This document shows, piece after piece, positions 1 through 8,400 of a stretch of DNA of 13,986 bases. The notes beneath the pieces were generated by a model, which saw only the letters and a list, made by a program, of their open reading frames with translations, did no database searches and was not told where the DNA came from. The stretch's first letter is position 1; each line of letters begins with the position of its first letter. This DNA comes from Bacillota bacterium. Its GTDB lineage: Bacteria; Bacillota; Clostridia; Acetivibrionales; DTU013. Made by a program: the position numbers and the translations under genes. The stretch lies in contig JAEZLF010000114.1 of NCBI GenBank assembly GCA_023435925.1, positions 1 to 13,986 of the forward strand. The letters run 5' to 3'.

Positions 1-509
1 CCAAGACGAGGGTTTCTCAAAGGGCGGCAATGGGGGATATCGGTATTCATAAGGTGGACCTGCTGCGATGGCTGATGGATGATGAATTTGAAGAGGTTCA
101 AGCTATTCTGACGACGATTGACAAGCGGGATGAAAACAATGACCTGATCGGTGTGGATGACAATGCAGTGTGCCTGTTGAAGTCCAAGTCAGGAATCATC
201 GGTACATTGACAGCCAGCTGGACCTGTTATGGAGGGAATGACAACAGTACGACTCTTTATTGTACCAACGGAACCATCAAGATTTATGACAACCCGGATT
301 ATCCTGTCGTTGTCACTAGAAGAAACGGAGATAACGAGTATTACGAGGTTGGAAAAGTGGAAGGAAGCTCCGGGATCATCGACAGCTTCCTTTGCGGTAT
401 AAATAATGGTTTGCCTCCGGAAATATCAGGTGAGGAAGGGCTGGCAGCTTTAAAAGTAGTGCTTGCATGTATGGAGGCCTCTGATAAAGGTGTAAGAATA
501 AGAATTTAA
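1..509 (+). CDS. Gfo/Idh/MocA family NAD(P)-dependent oxidoreductase, 3' part
   Basis: This is the C-terminal portion of a sugar or inositol dehydrogenase-type oxidoreductase; the reading frame is open through the left edge (codons from base 3), so the NAD-binding Rossmann half lies outside the window. The segment GDIGIHKVDLLRWL matches the family's conserved D-x-G-x-H-x-x-D motif, whose His is usually catalytic. It is followed by the beta-sheet substrate domain and a typical family ending (GEEGLAALKVVLACMEAS). Family members oxidise or reduce a sugar ring hydroxyl, often at C3 or C1; the exact substrate cannot be read here. An internal ATG at base 30 is not the start, because coding similarity continues upstream of it. 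The gene ends 42 nt before the GH4 gene and probably shares its operon. Family assignment is firm; substrate is unknown. Confidence 0.85.
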   Translation, partial: KTRVSQRAAMGDIGIHKVDLLRWLMDDEFEEVQAILTTIDKRDENNDLIGVDDNAVCLLKSKSGIIGTLTASWTCYGGNDNSTTLYCTNGTIKIYDNPDYPVVVTRRNGDNEYYEVGKVEGSSGIIDSFLCGINNGLPPEISGEEGLAALKVVLACMEASDKGVRIRI

Positions 510-551
510 GCAACGTCACGTTTAGCTCAAGTTGAAGGGGGATTTTGTGTT

Positions 552-1925
552 ATGAAAAGCAGTCTGAAAATAGTATTTATAGGGGCAGGAAGTAGTTTTT
601 GCCCGCCGATGATAAATGATATATTACTGGATGATCAGCTAAATGAGCTTCAATTGGAAATCTGTCTGATGGATATTTCAGATGAAATGCTCAGACTGAG
701 TGAAAAATATGCAAATGATGTATTGAAGCTTATGAAACGCAGGTGCAGAATCTGGTCAACAACGAGCCTGGAAAAAGCTGTTTATGAGGCCGATTTTGTA
801 ATGACAGCTATTGAAGTGAGACGGTATTATTACTGGTCCATGGATTTTCATATTCCGCGCAGATATGGCAGCAACCAGGTTTATGGAGAGAACGGCGGGC
901 CTGGAGGTATGTTCCATTTCCTTAGAAATATCGGGCCAATGCTTGAGATTGCCGGGGCCATGGAGAGACTTTGCCCTGATGCGTGGCTGATCAATTATTC
1001 AAACCCTGAGGCAAAGATTGTAGATGCAATTGGAAGACTGACTAAAATCAAGGCAGTCGGCTTGTGCCATGGAATCAACGAAGGACAGAATATGATATCA
1101 AAAATATTGGAGATTCCTGTAGAGGAGCTTGATGTTGCTGTCTGTGGTTTGAATCATTTCGGGTGGTATCAGAAAATAAGAAGCAAAAAAACAGGAGAGG
1201 ATCTTTATCCGCTGTTGAAGGAAAAAGAAAGAAACGTCCAATGGCTTGCTTCATGGGATGGCATTGCTCTTCCCAGAATGCTGCTAAGGACATATGGCTT
1301 GCTGCCATACCCCGTAACCAATCACATTGGAGAATATATCCGGTGGGCGGATGGCTTCATTGCATCACCTAACATGCAGTTTTTTCATGATCCGGTATCG
1401 GAAGATCCATGGATAACAAATAAAATTCCTCCATTGGTTTACTTTGCAGATAGTTTTGCTGAAATGCCTTACTACCCAAATACAGACTCTAAAGAGGATG
1501 ATTGGATAAAGGAAAGGTTCGATGTAAGTACTGAAGAAATAAAGCCATCAGGGGAGTATGGCGTCCCCATAATTTCGGCAATTGTATTAAATCGGCAAAC
1601 AGAGTGTCTGACGGTTAACATGTTGAACAAGGGCAAAATACCAGGCTTGCCGGATGACATGGCGGTCGAGTTGCCGGCTGTGGTAGATGGCAGTGGGATA
1701 CATACACGACAGATGGAGCATTTGCCTGATCCTATTGCGGAAATGATAAGTATCCAGGGAATCATTCACAAGCTGCTCACAGAAGCATTTGTTGAAAAAT
1801 CCAGGAACAAGCTGCTCCAGGCCGTCCTGCTTGACCCTACCGTATACTCGTACAATAGCTCTGTGGCTATGATCAATGAAATGTGTGAGAGACAAAAGGA
1901 AATTTTGCCGCCAATGTATTGGTAG
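552..1925 (+). CDS. Glycoside hydrolase family 4 (NAD+/metal-dependent alpha-glycosidase-like)
   Basis: A 457-aa cytoplasmic GH4 enzyme, normal length for the family. GH4 enzymes cleave glycosides by transient NAD+ oxidation at C3 followed by elimination, and need a divalent metal, usually Mn2+. Visible motifs are the N-terminal dinucleotide-binding GAGS (about residues 11-14), the ENGGPGG loop (about 113-119), Asn151 in NYSNPE, Cys172-His173 in CHGI, and His202 in GLNHFG. Cys172 and His202 are the expected metal ligands. The four-residue CHGx signature has been associated with alpha-glucosidase-type members rather than 6-phospho-glucosidases (CDMP or CNVP types), which suggests a non-phosphorylated alpha-glycoside; this is inference. 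The start is supported by AAGGGGGA at 535-542, nine bases before the ATG. It lies between an oxidoreductase and a GH94 phosphorylase, all co-directional. Confidence 0.93.
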   Translation: MKSSLKIVFIGAGSSFCPPMINDILLDDQLNELQLEICLMDISDEMLRLSEKYANDVLKLMKRRCRIWSTTSLEKAVYEADFVMTAIEVRRYYYWSMDFHIPRRYGSNQVYGENGGPGGMFHFLRNIGPMLEIAGAMERLCPDAWLINYSNPEAKIVDAIGRLTKIKAVGLCHGINEGQNMISKILEIPVEELDVAVCGLNHFGWYQKIRSKKTGEDLYPLLKEKERNVQWLASWDGIALPRMLLRTYGLLPYPVTNHIGEYIRWADGFIASPNMQFFHDPVSEDPWITNKIPPLVYFADSFAEMPYYPNTDSKEDDWIKERFDVSTEEIKPSGEYGVPIISAIVLNRQTECLTVNMLNKGKIPGLPDDMAVELPAVVDGSGIHTRQMEHLPDPIAEMISIQGIIHKLLTEAFVEKSRNKLLQAVLLDPTVYSYNSSVAMINEMCERQKEILPPMYW

Positions 1926-1957
1926 TTCAGATCTAAGATCCCGGCAGGAAACAGGAA

Positions 1958-1995
1958 AGCAGCCGGGGAGTTCGTGCTGATGCTTGTCGGCTGCT
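1958..1995 (+). other. Inverted repeat between GH4 and GH94 genes
   Basis: A perfect 8-bp, GC-rich inverted repeat (AGCAGCCG at 1958-1965, CGGCTGCT at 1988-1995) encloses a 22-nt loop. On the + strand it is followed by a run of A, not T, so it does not look like an intrinsic terminator for the operon. It could be an mRNA-stability or processing hairpin between the two genes, or an operator. The structure is seen directly; the role is unknown. Confidence 0.45.
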
Positions 1996-2022
1996 AAAAA
2001 ACTGTAAAGAGCAGGTACATAT

Positions 2023-4407
2023 ATGTTTGATAGAAATAAAATGGACTCCTATTTTTATTTTGACGACAATGCAAAGGAGATATGCTTTAAAAGGCCGGAC
2101 ATGCCTTCGCCCTGGATCAATTATCTTTCTAATGGTACATTCCATACAATGCTTTCACAGGCAGGCGGCGGGTTGGCCTTTTATAAATCACCGCAGATAT
2201 GGCGTATCACAAGATACAGGTTTTTTCACCTTCCTACCGACCGCTCCGGGCCTTATATTTTTATCAGGGATGCGAAAACCGGTGAATACTGGTGCCCGAC
2301 CTATGAACCGGCTCAACTTAAACCTGAAAAATGGAGTTCAGCGCATGGAATGGGATATACGCGCTTTGAAGCGGAGAGGAAGGGCGTGAAAGCTTGCCTT
2401 ACTTATTTTGTTGGCGGCATGGAGAATTCACTCATATGGCGGATTAAGCTTCAAAACAGCTCTGATAAGTTGAAGGACCTTGACATTTTTGCATATGTGG
2501 AATTCGGAATGATGGAATTCATGCGCGAGCTGCAATGGCAGTGCTACAACAAGCATCAGGTATCTGTGAAATATTTGAAGGATACCGGCGCGCTCCTATA
2601 TAGATATGGCGTTGAAACGCAGCCAAAGCCTGATGAAACTCCGCTGGTTTATCTTGCTGCCGACAGAATCCCTGTAGCTTATGATGGCGATAGGGATGAA
2701 TTCATAGGAAGCTATCGTTCGGAAGAAAAGCCATACGCTATAGAAAACAGTGGTTGCACAAATTCTACACTGATGGGAGGAGACCCCTGCGGAGCATTGC
2801 AATTCAAGATAGAACTGTTGCCTGAGCAGGAGGAGTGCTTGAATATTTTTCTGGGAACGGGTATGACGGAGGTTGATATTGCAGTCTCTGTTGAAAACTC
2901 CAGAAGAAGCGGCTTTGTTGAGAAATCCTTTTTAGAATTGCAGGATTCGTGGAAATGCGAGCTGGGAAAATTCAATTGCAGGCTGCCTGACAAGGCTGCA
3001 GAACGGATGGTGAACATCTGGAACCCTTATCAGGCGCAGCGTAATTTCCAGTTTTCGAGAAATATCTCCTACTATGCGACGGGAACCTTTCGAGGAGTGG
3101 GATACAGGGACACTGCACAGGACATTCTTGCCAGAATTCCTTTTGATATTGATGAATCAAAGGAAAAAATAAGGCTTTTACTGAAGGAGCAGTATCAGGA
3201 TGGCCATGTCAACCACTATTTTTTCCCTGTTGAAGGATGGCCTCCTGTGACATCCATTCATTCGGATGACCATTTATGGCCTATATGGCCTGTTTATGAC
3301 GTTGTCATGGAGTCGGGCGACCTGTCCTTTCTTGGGGAGAAGGCCGGCTATTATGACGGCGGAGAAGCTACGGTATATGAGCATCTCTGCAAATCAATCG
3401 AATTTACAATGAATCACCTCGGGCCCAATGGTTTTCCGTTAATGCTGCGTTCCGACTGGAACGACCAGCTTTTCAAGGTATGCAGGCAGGGGAAAGGCGA
3501 AAGTATCTGGACTGCCATGCAGCTTGGGGTAATGCTTTTGAAAATGTCCCGGCTTGCACGGTTATTGGGGAGACAGGAAGATGTCATACGTTTTGAAAAA
3601 ATGTATGAGAAACAAAAATCTCTTGTCAATACGCTTGCATGGGATGGCAAATGGTTCAGAAGGGCTGTTATGGATAACGGAGAATTCCTTGGGACAAATG
3701 CGCATGAGCAGGCAAAGATATGGCTGAATGCGCAGACCTGGGCTGTGATGTCTGGTATGGCCACAGACGACAGAGGTTATATTGCGATGGATTCAGTAAA
3801 AGATTTGCTGGATACAGAGCTTGGTATAAAGAAGCTCTACCCAGCTATCACTGATTTCCCGGATCCCAAAGATCCCCTGACTAACTACAATCCAGGTACC
3901 GGTGAGAATGGAGCGATCTTCTGCCATGCTAACACCTGGGCTATTATAGCAGAATGCATGCTTGGCAGAGGAGACAGAGCTTATAAATATTACAAACAGC
4001 TGATACCCAGGGTCGCTATGGAAAAAGCAGGCATATGGAGATACAAGGCCGAGCCCTATGTTTATTCATCAAACCTCTTTGGCCCTGAATCAGACAAATT
4101 CGGTCTTGCCAATGTATCGTGGCTTACAGGTACAGCAGCCTGGATGTACATTGCAGTAACACAGCATGTTCTTGGAATAAAAGCTGAGTGGGAAGGCTTG
4201 GAGATTGCCCCATGTATCCCCCCGGAATGGACCAGGCTCGTTGTGGAAAGGGAGTTCAGAGGCTGCAGGTATTATATTGACATAGTGAATGAGTCTGGTA
4301 ACTGCACAGGAGTCAAGAAGCTAATTGTTGAGGGCAGAGAGCTGGAGGACAGCATGATTCCTTTTGTTAAAGAGAATAGAAAGGTTTCTGTTGAAGTTAT
4401 TTTGTAG
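2023..4407 (+). CDS. GH94 glycoside phosphorylase (cellobiose phosphorylase family)
   Basis: A 794-aa cytoplasmic phosphorylase. GH94 enzymes cleave beta-linked gluco-oligosaccharides with inorganic phosphate, giving alpha-glucose 1-phosphate plus a shortened acceptor. The N-terminal beta-sandwich carries the family's PWINYLSNG (about residues 30-38) and RITRYR segments. The (alpha/alpha)6 catalytic barrel has RGVGYRD at 357-363, the DWND general-acid motif at 478-481 and GENGAIFCH ending at His635, a phosphate-site region. The length fits the cellobiose, cellobionic-acid or chitobiose phosphorylase groups (roughly 780-820 aa) better than cellodextrin phosphorylases (near 1000 aa). Which acceptor it uses cannot be decided by eye. 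Only a weak purine-rich stretch (AAAGAGCAGG, 2006-2015) precedes the ATG. It follows GH4 by 97 nt and closes the catabolic cluster. Confidence 0.93.
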   Translation: MFDRNKMDSYFYFDDNAKEICFKRPDMPSPWINYLSNGTFHTMLSQAGGGLAFYKSPQIWRITRYRFFHLPTDRSGPYIFIRDAKTGEYWCPTYEPAQLKPEKWSSAHGMGYTRFEAERKGVKACLTYFVGGMENSLIWRIKLQNSSDKLKDLDIFAYVEFGMMEFMRELQWQCYNKHQVSVKYLKDTGALLYRYGVETQPKPDETPLVYLAADRIPVAYDGDRDEFIGSYRSEEKPYAIENSGCTNSTLMGGDPCGALQFKIELLPEQEECLNIFLGTGMTEVDIAVSVENSRRSGFVEKSFLELQDSWKCELGKFNCRLPDKAAERMVNIWNPYQAQRNFQFSRNISYYATGTFRGVGYRDTAQDILARIPFDIDESKEKIRLLLKEQYQDGHVNHYFFPVEGWPPVTSIHSDDHLWPIWPVYDVVMESGDLSFLGEKAGYYDGGEATVYEHLCKSIEFTMNHLGPNGFPLMLRSDWNDQLFKVCRQGKGESIWTAMQLGVMLLKMSRLARLLGRQEDVIRFEKMYEKQKSLVNTLAWDGKWFRRAVMDNGEFLGTNAHEQAKIWLNAQTWAVMSGMATDDRGYIAMDSVKDLLDTELGIKKLYPAITDFPDPKDPLTNYNPGTGENGAIFCHANTWAIIAECMLGRGDRAYKYYKQLIPRVAMEKAGIWRYKAEPYVYSSNLFGPESDKFGLANVSWLTGTAAWMYIAVTQHVLGIKAEWEGLEIAPCIPPEWTRLVVEREFRGCRYYIDIVNESGNCTGVKKLIVEGRELEDSMIPFVKENRKVSVEVIL

Positions 4408-4491
4408 ACCACAACAAAAACAACGACAGCTGAGTACAAAATTTAAGACATCTTGATTATTTTCTTGTAATGATGTCACAAATACAGATAA

Positions 4492-4635
4492 ATATGTGTC
4501 TTTATTACTTTTGTAGATCATAATGGTGTGGACAATTTTACTTATACAGTAAGATATCAATCGCCTACTTATTTATATGAAGACTTGTACCCGCATATTA
4601 TCAAAATGATAGAAAGTATGTTTGAAAATTTTTGA
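4492..4635 (+). pseudogene. Possible decayed gene fragment, unknown family
   Basis: A 47-codon open frame with no usable start codon or ribosome-binding site runs from just after a TAA to a TGA. Its translation has protein-like composition, including DNFTYTVRYQSPTYLYEDLY followed by a helix-like IIKMIESMFENF ending. A different frame just upstream (about 4470-4515) also reads plausibly until a TAG. This would fit a frameshifted C-terminal remnant of a protein. The family was not recognised and the stretch may be chance. Confidence 0.22.
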
Positions 4636-4660
4636 TTTTGGAGAAGGGATTTTGGAGAAG
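4634..4660 (+). repeat. Two-copy direct repeat, period 14
   Basis: The 13-mer GATTTTGGAGAAG occurs at 4634-4646 and again at 4648-4660 with one G between. It looks like a small tandem duplication in non-coding sequence. It contains GGAG, but no start codon follows at a suitable distance. Confidence 0.7.
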
Positions 4661-4703
4661 CCTTATTACTGCGTACCATCCTATGGATTTTGTATCTGTT
4701 ATA

Positions 4704-4716
4704 TGATAAAATAAAA
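4704..4716 (+). promoter_or_regulatory. Possible sigma-A -10 region before DUF4160 gene
   Basis: TATGATAAAATAAAA contains a TAAAAT hexamer at 4707-4712, 35 nt before the DUF4160 start. The matching -35 at 17-nt spacing (TGGATT, 4684-4689) is poor, so the call depends on the -10 side alone. The same 13-mer TGATAAAATAAAA recurs upstream of the S41 protease gene at 10102-10114. Confidence 0.35.
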
Positions 4717-4747
4717 GCATACAAAGAGCAGCTGGGAGAGGGATACA

Positions 4748-5014
4748 ATGCCTTTAATCTCACAATTTTATGGGATTCTGATAAGAATGTTTTTTAATGA
4801 CCAAGAGTAGCACCATTTACCACATTTTCATGCAGTGTATGGTGAATGCTCAGGCTCTTTCACACTGGACGGAGAGCCTATAACCGGAAATATTCCAAAG
4901 AAGCAGCAGAAGCTGATTGCTGCATGGGCTACCATCCATCAGGAGGAGCTCGAAGCACTTTGGAAGACCATCCAGAAGACTGGCGAATACTTTACAATAA
5001 AGGGACTGGAGTGA
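4748..5014 (+). pseudogene. DUF4160 family protein, interrupted by in-frame TAG
   Basis: The frame starting ATG CCT at 4748 reads MPLISQFYGILIRMFFNDQE, then TAG at 4808-4810, then continues HHLPHFHAVYGE and so on to TGA at 5012-5014. Both halves match the small DUF4160 family (about 80-90 aa), including the hallmark HHLPHFHA stretch that normally follows this point without a break. The total would be 88 codons, full family length. GGGAG at 4734-4738 is a good ribosome-binding site, so the only visible defect is one amber codon, one change from CAG, AAG or GAG. TAG is the real stop of the GH4, GH94 and CTP synthase genes here, so it is probably not recoded. The gene ends 5 nt before a DUF2442 gene, a pairing commonly seen in bacterial genomes. 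The product function is unknown. Confidence 0.8.
5008..5011 (+). promoter_or_regulatory. Ribosome-binding site that fixes the DUF2442 start
   Basis: GGAG lies inside the last codons of the DUF4160 frame, eight bases before the ATG at 5020. It supports translation from 5020 and shows that the two genes are arranged as a tightly spaced pair. Confidence 0.7.
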
Positions 5015-5019
5015 TTTGT

Positions 5020-5262
5020 ATGGTGCCAAGACCAAAGGAAGTGAAGCCCTTAGATAAATTTTGCCTGCAGGTATACTTTGAAAATGGGGAAACAAAGATA
5101 TATGACATGTCGGCATTACTAGAAATACCTTTTTACAGCAAGCTGAAAAATAAAAGCCTGTTTAATACCGTCAAGGTCAGGGATATAACCTTGGAGTGGG
5201 CTACAGGTCAGGATATATGTCCGGATGAGCTTTATAATAATAGTAGAAGCATCCAAGTGTAA
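5020..5262 (+). CDS. DUF2442 domain protein
   Basis: An 80-aa protein matching DUF2442 along its whole length: an N-terminal P-x-x-V-x-P-L segment (PKEVKPLD), a strand pair VYFENGETKIYDM, an F-x-x-L-K turn, and the typical ending LEWATGQDICPDELY. The same frame is open upstream to 4846, but that part is the out-of-frame shadow of the DUF4160 gene and has no family similarity, so the ATG at 5020 with GGAG at 5008-5011 is chosen. DUF2442 is small and cytoplasmic. Its function is not established. It is often found next to DUF4160, which has prompted ideas of a toxin-antitoxin-like pair; that is inference. Here its partner is broken while this gene looks intact. Confidence 0.82.
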   Translation: MVPRPKEVKPLDKFCLQVYFENGETKIYDMSALLEIPFYSKLKNKSLFNTVKVRDITLEWATGQDICPDELYNNSRSIQV

Positions 5263-5314
5263 CATAAATTTAAAATAACAAAAAACCTGCAAGGTGTTAA
5301 ATTTGAAGCATTAC

Positions 5315-5361
5315 AAGCCGATATATATTACAGGTAAAAAGCCTGATGTATGTATCGGCTT
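5315..5361 (+). terminator. Nested inverted repeat after DUF2442, possible terminator or leader
   Basis: A perfect 9-bp repeat (AAGCCGATA at 5315-5323, TATCGGCTT at 5353-5361) flanks 29 nt that contain a smaller CAGG/CCTG stem. A T-rich stretch (TATTTGTTTTGATT) follows. This could be an intrinsic terminator for the DUF pair. Because it sits 40 nt before the TTG start of the large SLH gene, it could also be part of that gene's leader. The loop is long for a terminator. Confidence 0.4.
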
Positions 5362-5400
5362 ATTTGTTTTGATTATTCCTAAACAGGAAGGAAGCTTAAA

Positions 5401-8400
5401 TTGAGTATATTATCTAAAAACCACAGAAATACCAACCATATAAATAATGACAACGGCAATGACAGCCAAATAAACAAAAACCATGGAAACATAATCCACA
5501 GGAGTTTTAAGTTTACGGCTTGCTGCCTGATACTGGCAATGCTTTTCACAGGTGTGGTTCCGATGCACAGTATAGCGGCGGAAGAGCCCGATACAGTATA
5601 TTATGGAGATGCCGGAGCTACGGCGGTGATTGGCAACCTATCTTATGTTGATGTGGCAGGCAATGTCTGGTCCAGGGATGCCATTTATGAGGCAGGCGCA
5701 CTTGGGATTATGAAAGGCCTGGAGAGTACCTCCAAGAGATTCAACAGAACTGCTGCACTGACGAAGGAGGAAGCACTGGCGATTGCGTACAGAGCCGCAG
5801 GCCGTGAAGCAGAAGCTCAACAGCTGGGTATTACGATCAATAACAATCGCGCTGCTGTGAATAAAAAAACAGACCCTGTGGACGTCTGGTATGACGGATT
5901 TCTCCAACTGGCGTCACAGGAAGGACTCATTACTGCGCAAGATCTGGCACATGCCTTTGAAACCGATCAGACCGCTCTGGAAGAAGGCAGCTTCAGAAGA
6001 AAGGGAGCCGCCCAGAGACAGGAAATGGCATATTGGCTTGCAAAAGCTTTGAATATTCAGCCGGCCGGTCAGCAGCAGGAGCTGTTAAATTATACCGACT
6101 GGAGAACTACGGATCCCGACAAGCTTCCCTACCTGGAAGCAATGCTGCAGCGCGGTATTATGAGCGGAAGCGGCGGTCGTATCAATCCAAGACAATCCAT
6201 TACCAGGGAGCAGGGTGCCCAGGTTGTCAAAAATGCGGAAAGCATCATTCTGGAAGCTCTGAAATACACAAAAAGCGCCGGAACGGTTGATCGTATTGAA
6301 TCATTGAAGGATTACTCCGGAGATACTGCTGCAGATGTAAAGAATATCACTGTCAGGAATTCCAACGGCAAGCTGGTGTCTATCGTAACGGCGGCACCTG
6401 CAGGAACGGCCTCCGGTTCAAAAAATGAAACCAGTGGAGCTCCGGCAGCGTCTTTGAAGCGGGAACTGGTGGTGTATAAAAACGGCGCAATTGGTAACAG
6501 TGATCTGTTGAAAAAAGGAGACAGGCTCCAATTCATTTCAGACAGCGCTAATATGGTCAAATATGTCATCGTGGTATCCAATGTCAATGATGTCCGGTAT
6601 ATAGCGGCGCAGGTAAACAGTGTAGATACTGCAAACCGGCTGATCAATGTCACTCAGCTGTTCAGTATGGATTACCCGGATGTCAAAAGCATTTCCGGAG
6701 ATGTGTCATTCTCCGGATCTCTGAATGAAAAAACCTCCTACAGAATTTCTGCTGATGCAACGATTACGGTGAATGGAGTTCTGGCTGAATTGTCCGATAT
6801 CACGGATGATGCCACAGCGATTCTCACCATTAGCAGTAATAATCTGGTCAAAGAGATTCAAAGTGTAGACCTTGGCATTAACTCGGAAGCAAGAAGAATT
6901 GTCAGAGGTATTGTTGAAGAAAATAATCCGGATCTCGGATATCTGACCATTTATAACGAAGATGGCTCAGGTACGGGCAGCTCCGCGGTGCTGCGCACTT
7001 ACAATTATACGGACCAGAATAAGACTCCTATATACAGAAATCATAAAACCGTGAAAGCTGACGGCATACAAAGCGGAGATACGGTATATATCAAGCTGGA
7101 TAATGACGGAGACATTGCGTCTGTCAGTGCTGTGGATAATTACATAGTAAGATATGGAAGAGTACTTTCTAAAATGGCTGCGGAAATAGCGGTCGAATTT
7201 GATGACGGAACGCAACAGATACTTGAAACCGACAACAGCATAATTGTTGTCAGGGACAAGCTGTTGGTTGGTTTGAAAGCCTTAAAGGACGGGGATCGGG
7301 TCAGGCTTTTGCTCAATGACAATGGTAAATCAACAGACCTTAAAGAGATTACCATTGAAGGCGATGAGCATTTTATCACCAATATCTATAAAGGAACCGT
7401 TACGAAGATCGATGATATGTCGGATAAAATAACGGTCATGGGCCTTCAGGTATTCAACAGGGGAAATTGGGAGAGAACAGACCGCAAGGGCTTTACGACA
7501 ATACCATTATCAGATAGCTTCAGCATCTATTCCGGGGATACACTGCTTGATACGGAAAACGCCAATAAACTGCTGTATTCCAACGAAGCTTATATAGCAG
7601 TTGAGAAAACCTATGGCGGGGAGGAAAGGGCGGTTGTACTTTCTTACAGGGATAGTATGGATACGCCGGTACCAACAGTTAATGACAGCATATCAGGTGT
7701 TATCTCAGGCTCGGGCAGCTTCACACTTTCCCGGGAAAATCAAAAGGTTGGCTATTCTAAAGGAAGTATTGTTGTAAAATATGGACGGCTTGTATCAGGC
7801 AGCAGCCTTGCTGACAATGATCAGGCATACCTTGCTTTGAACAGAGATTATTCAAGCGGTAATTATTATGCATCGGTTGTAAAGGTAGACGAACCGGCAG
7901 TTGCCAATCACCTCGCTCTTTATCGCGGCAGAATCAATGCCATCAATGAGGAAATCAGCTTTACGGTAGAGTCCTTCTCTCAGCTGCAAGGAACCGATTG
8001 GCGATACAGTAATACACCAAAAACCTTCCATATCACTCTCAGTACCCGGATGTTAAATGATGATGGAGTGCTGAATGTAAGGGATTTTAAAGGCTATGGG
8101 GAAGACAGCTACATAAGCAGGACGGTATATATCGTGGCAGATGGCGTCAATGCTATACTGGTGAGTACTGCTCCATTCGGTACCCATCATATAAAGGGCA
8201 CGGTATATGCAACGGACGGTACACTGCTTAATCTACGCAACGTACAGTCGTATAACCCGGGTACCTATATGTGGGTGAATGGTGCAAATACAACAATAAA
8301 CATACTGGAAAACAGCATTATCATCCGAAATAACAAGGTAATCAACGCGGCGGACATTGAAAAAGGAGCTGCTGTGAGAGTGCTGAAGAAGGATGCCACT

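Larger units (their letters stand above)
4408..4747. other. Gene-poor AT-rich intergenic region
   Basis: These 340 bases separate the sugar-catabolic cluster from the DUF4160/DUF2442 pair. No intact gene with a plausible start was found on either strand. The region contains a weak 6-bp inverted repeat (GACATC at 4447-4452, GATGTC at 4472-4477), an open frame that may be a gene remnant (4492-4635), a 14-nt-period direct repeat (4634-4660) and a possible -10 element (4707-4712). There is no clear rho-independent terminator for the upstream operon. Confidence 0.5.

Noticed and set aside
4447..4477. GACATC/GATGTC inverted repeat as a terminator of the catabolic operon
   Set aside because: The stem is only 6 bp with a 19-nt loop and no following T-run.
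4808..4810. TAG as a pyrrolysine or other recoded sense codon
   Set aside because: TAG is the genuine stop of the GH4, GH94 and CTP synthase genes here, and no Pyl machinery is in view; simple inactivation is more likely.
4846..5019. Extended N terminus of the DUF2442 frame, starting at ATG 4846
   Set aside because: This stretch is the out-of-frame shadow of the DUF4160 gene, shows no family similarity, and a good ribosome-binding site precedes ATG 5020.
5263..5400. c-di-GMP or other known riboswitch before the SLH gene
   Set aside because: The conserved core sequences of known riboswitch classes were not seen; only the nested inverted repeat is supportable.
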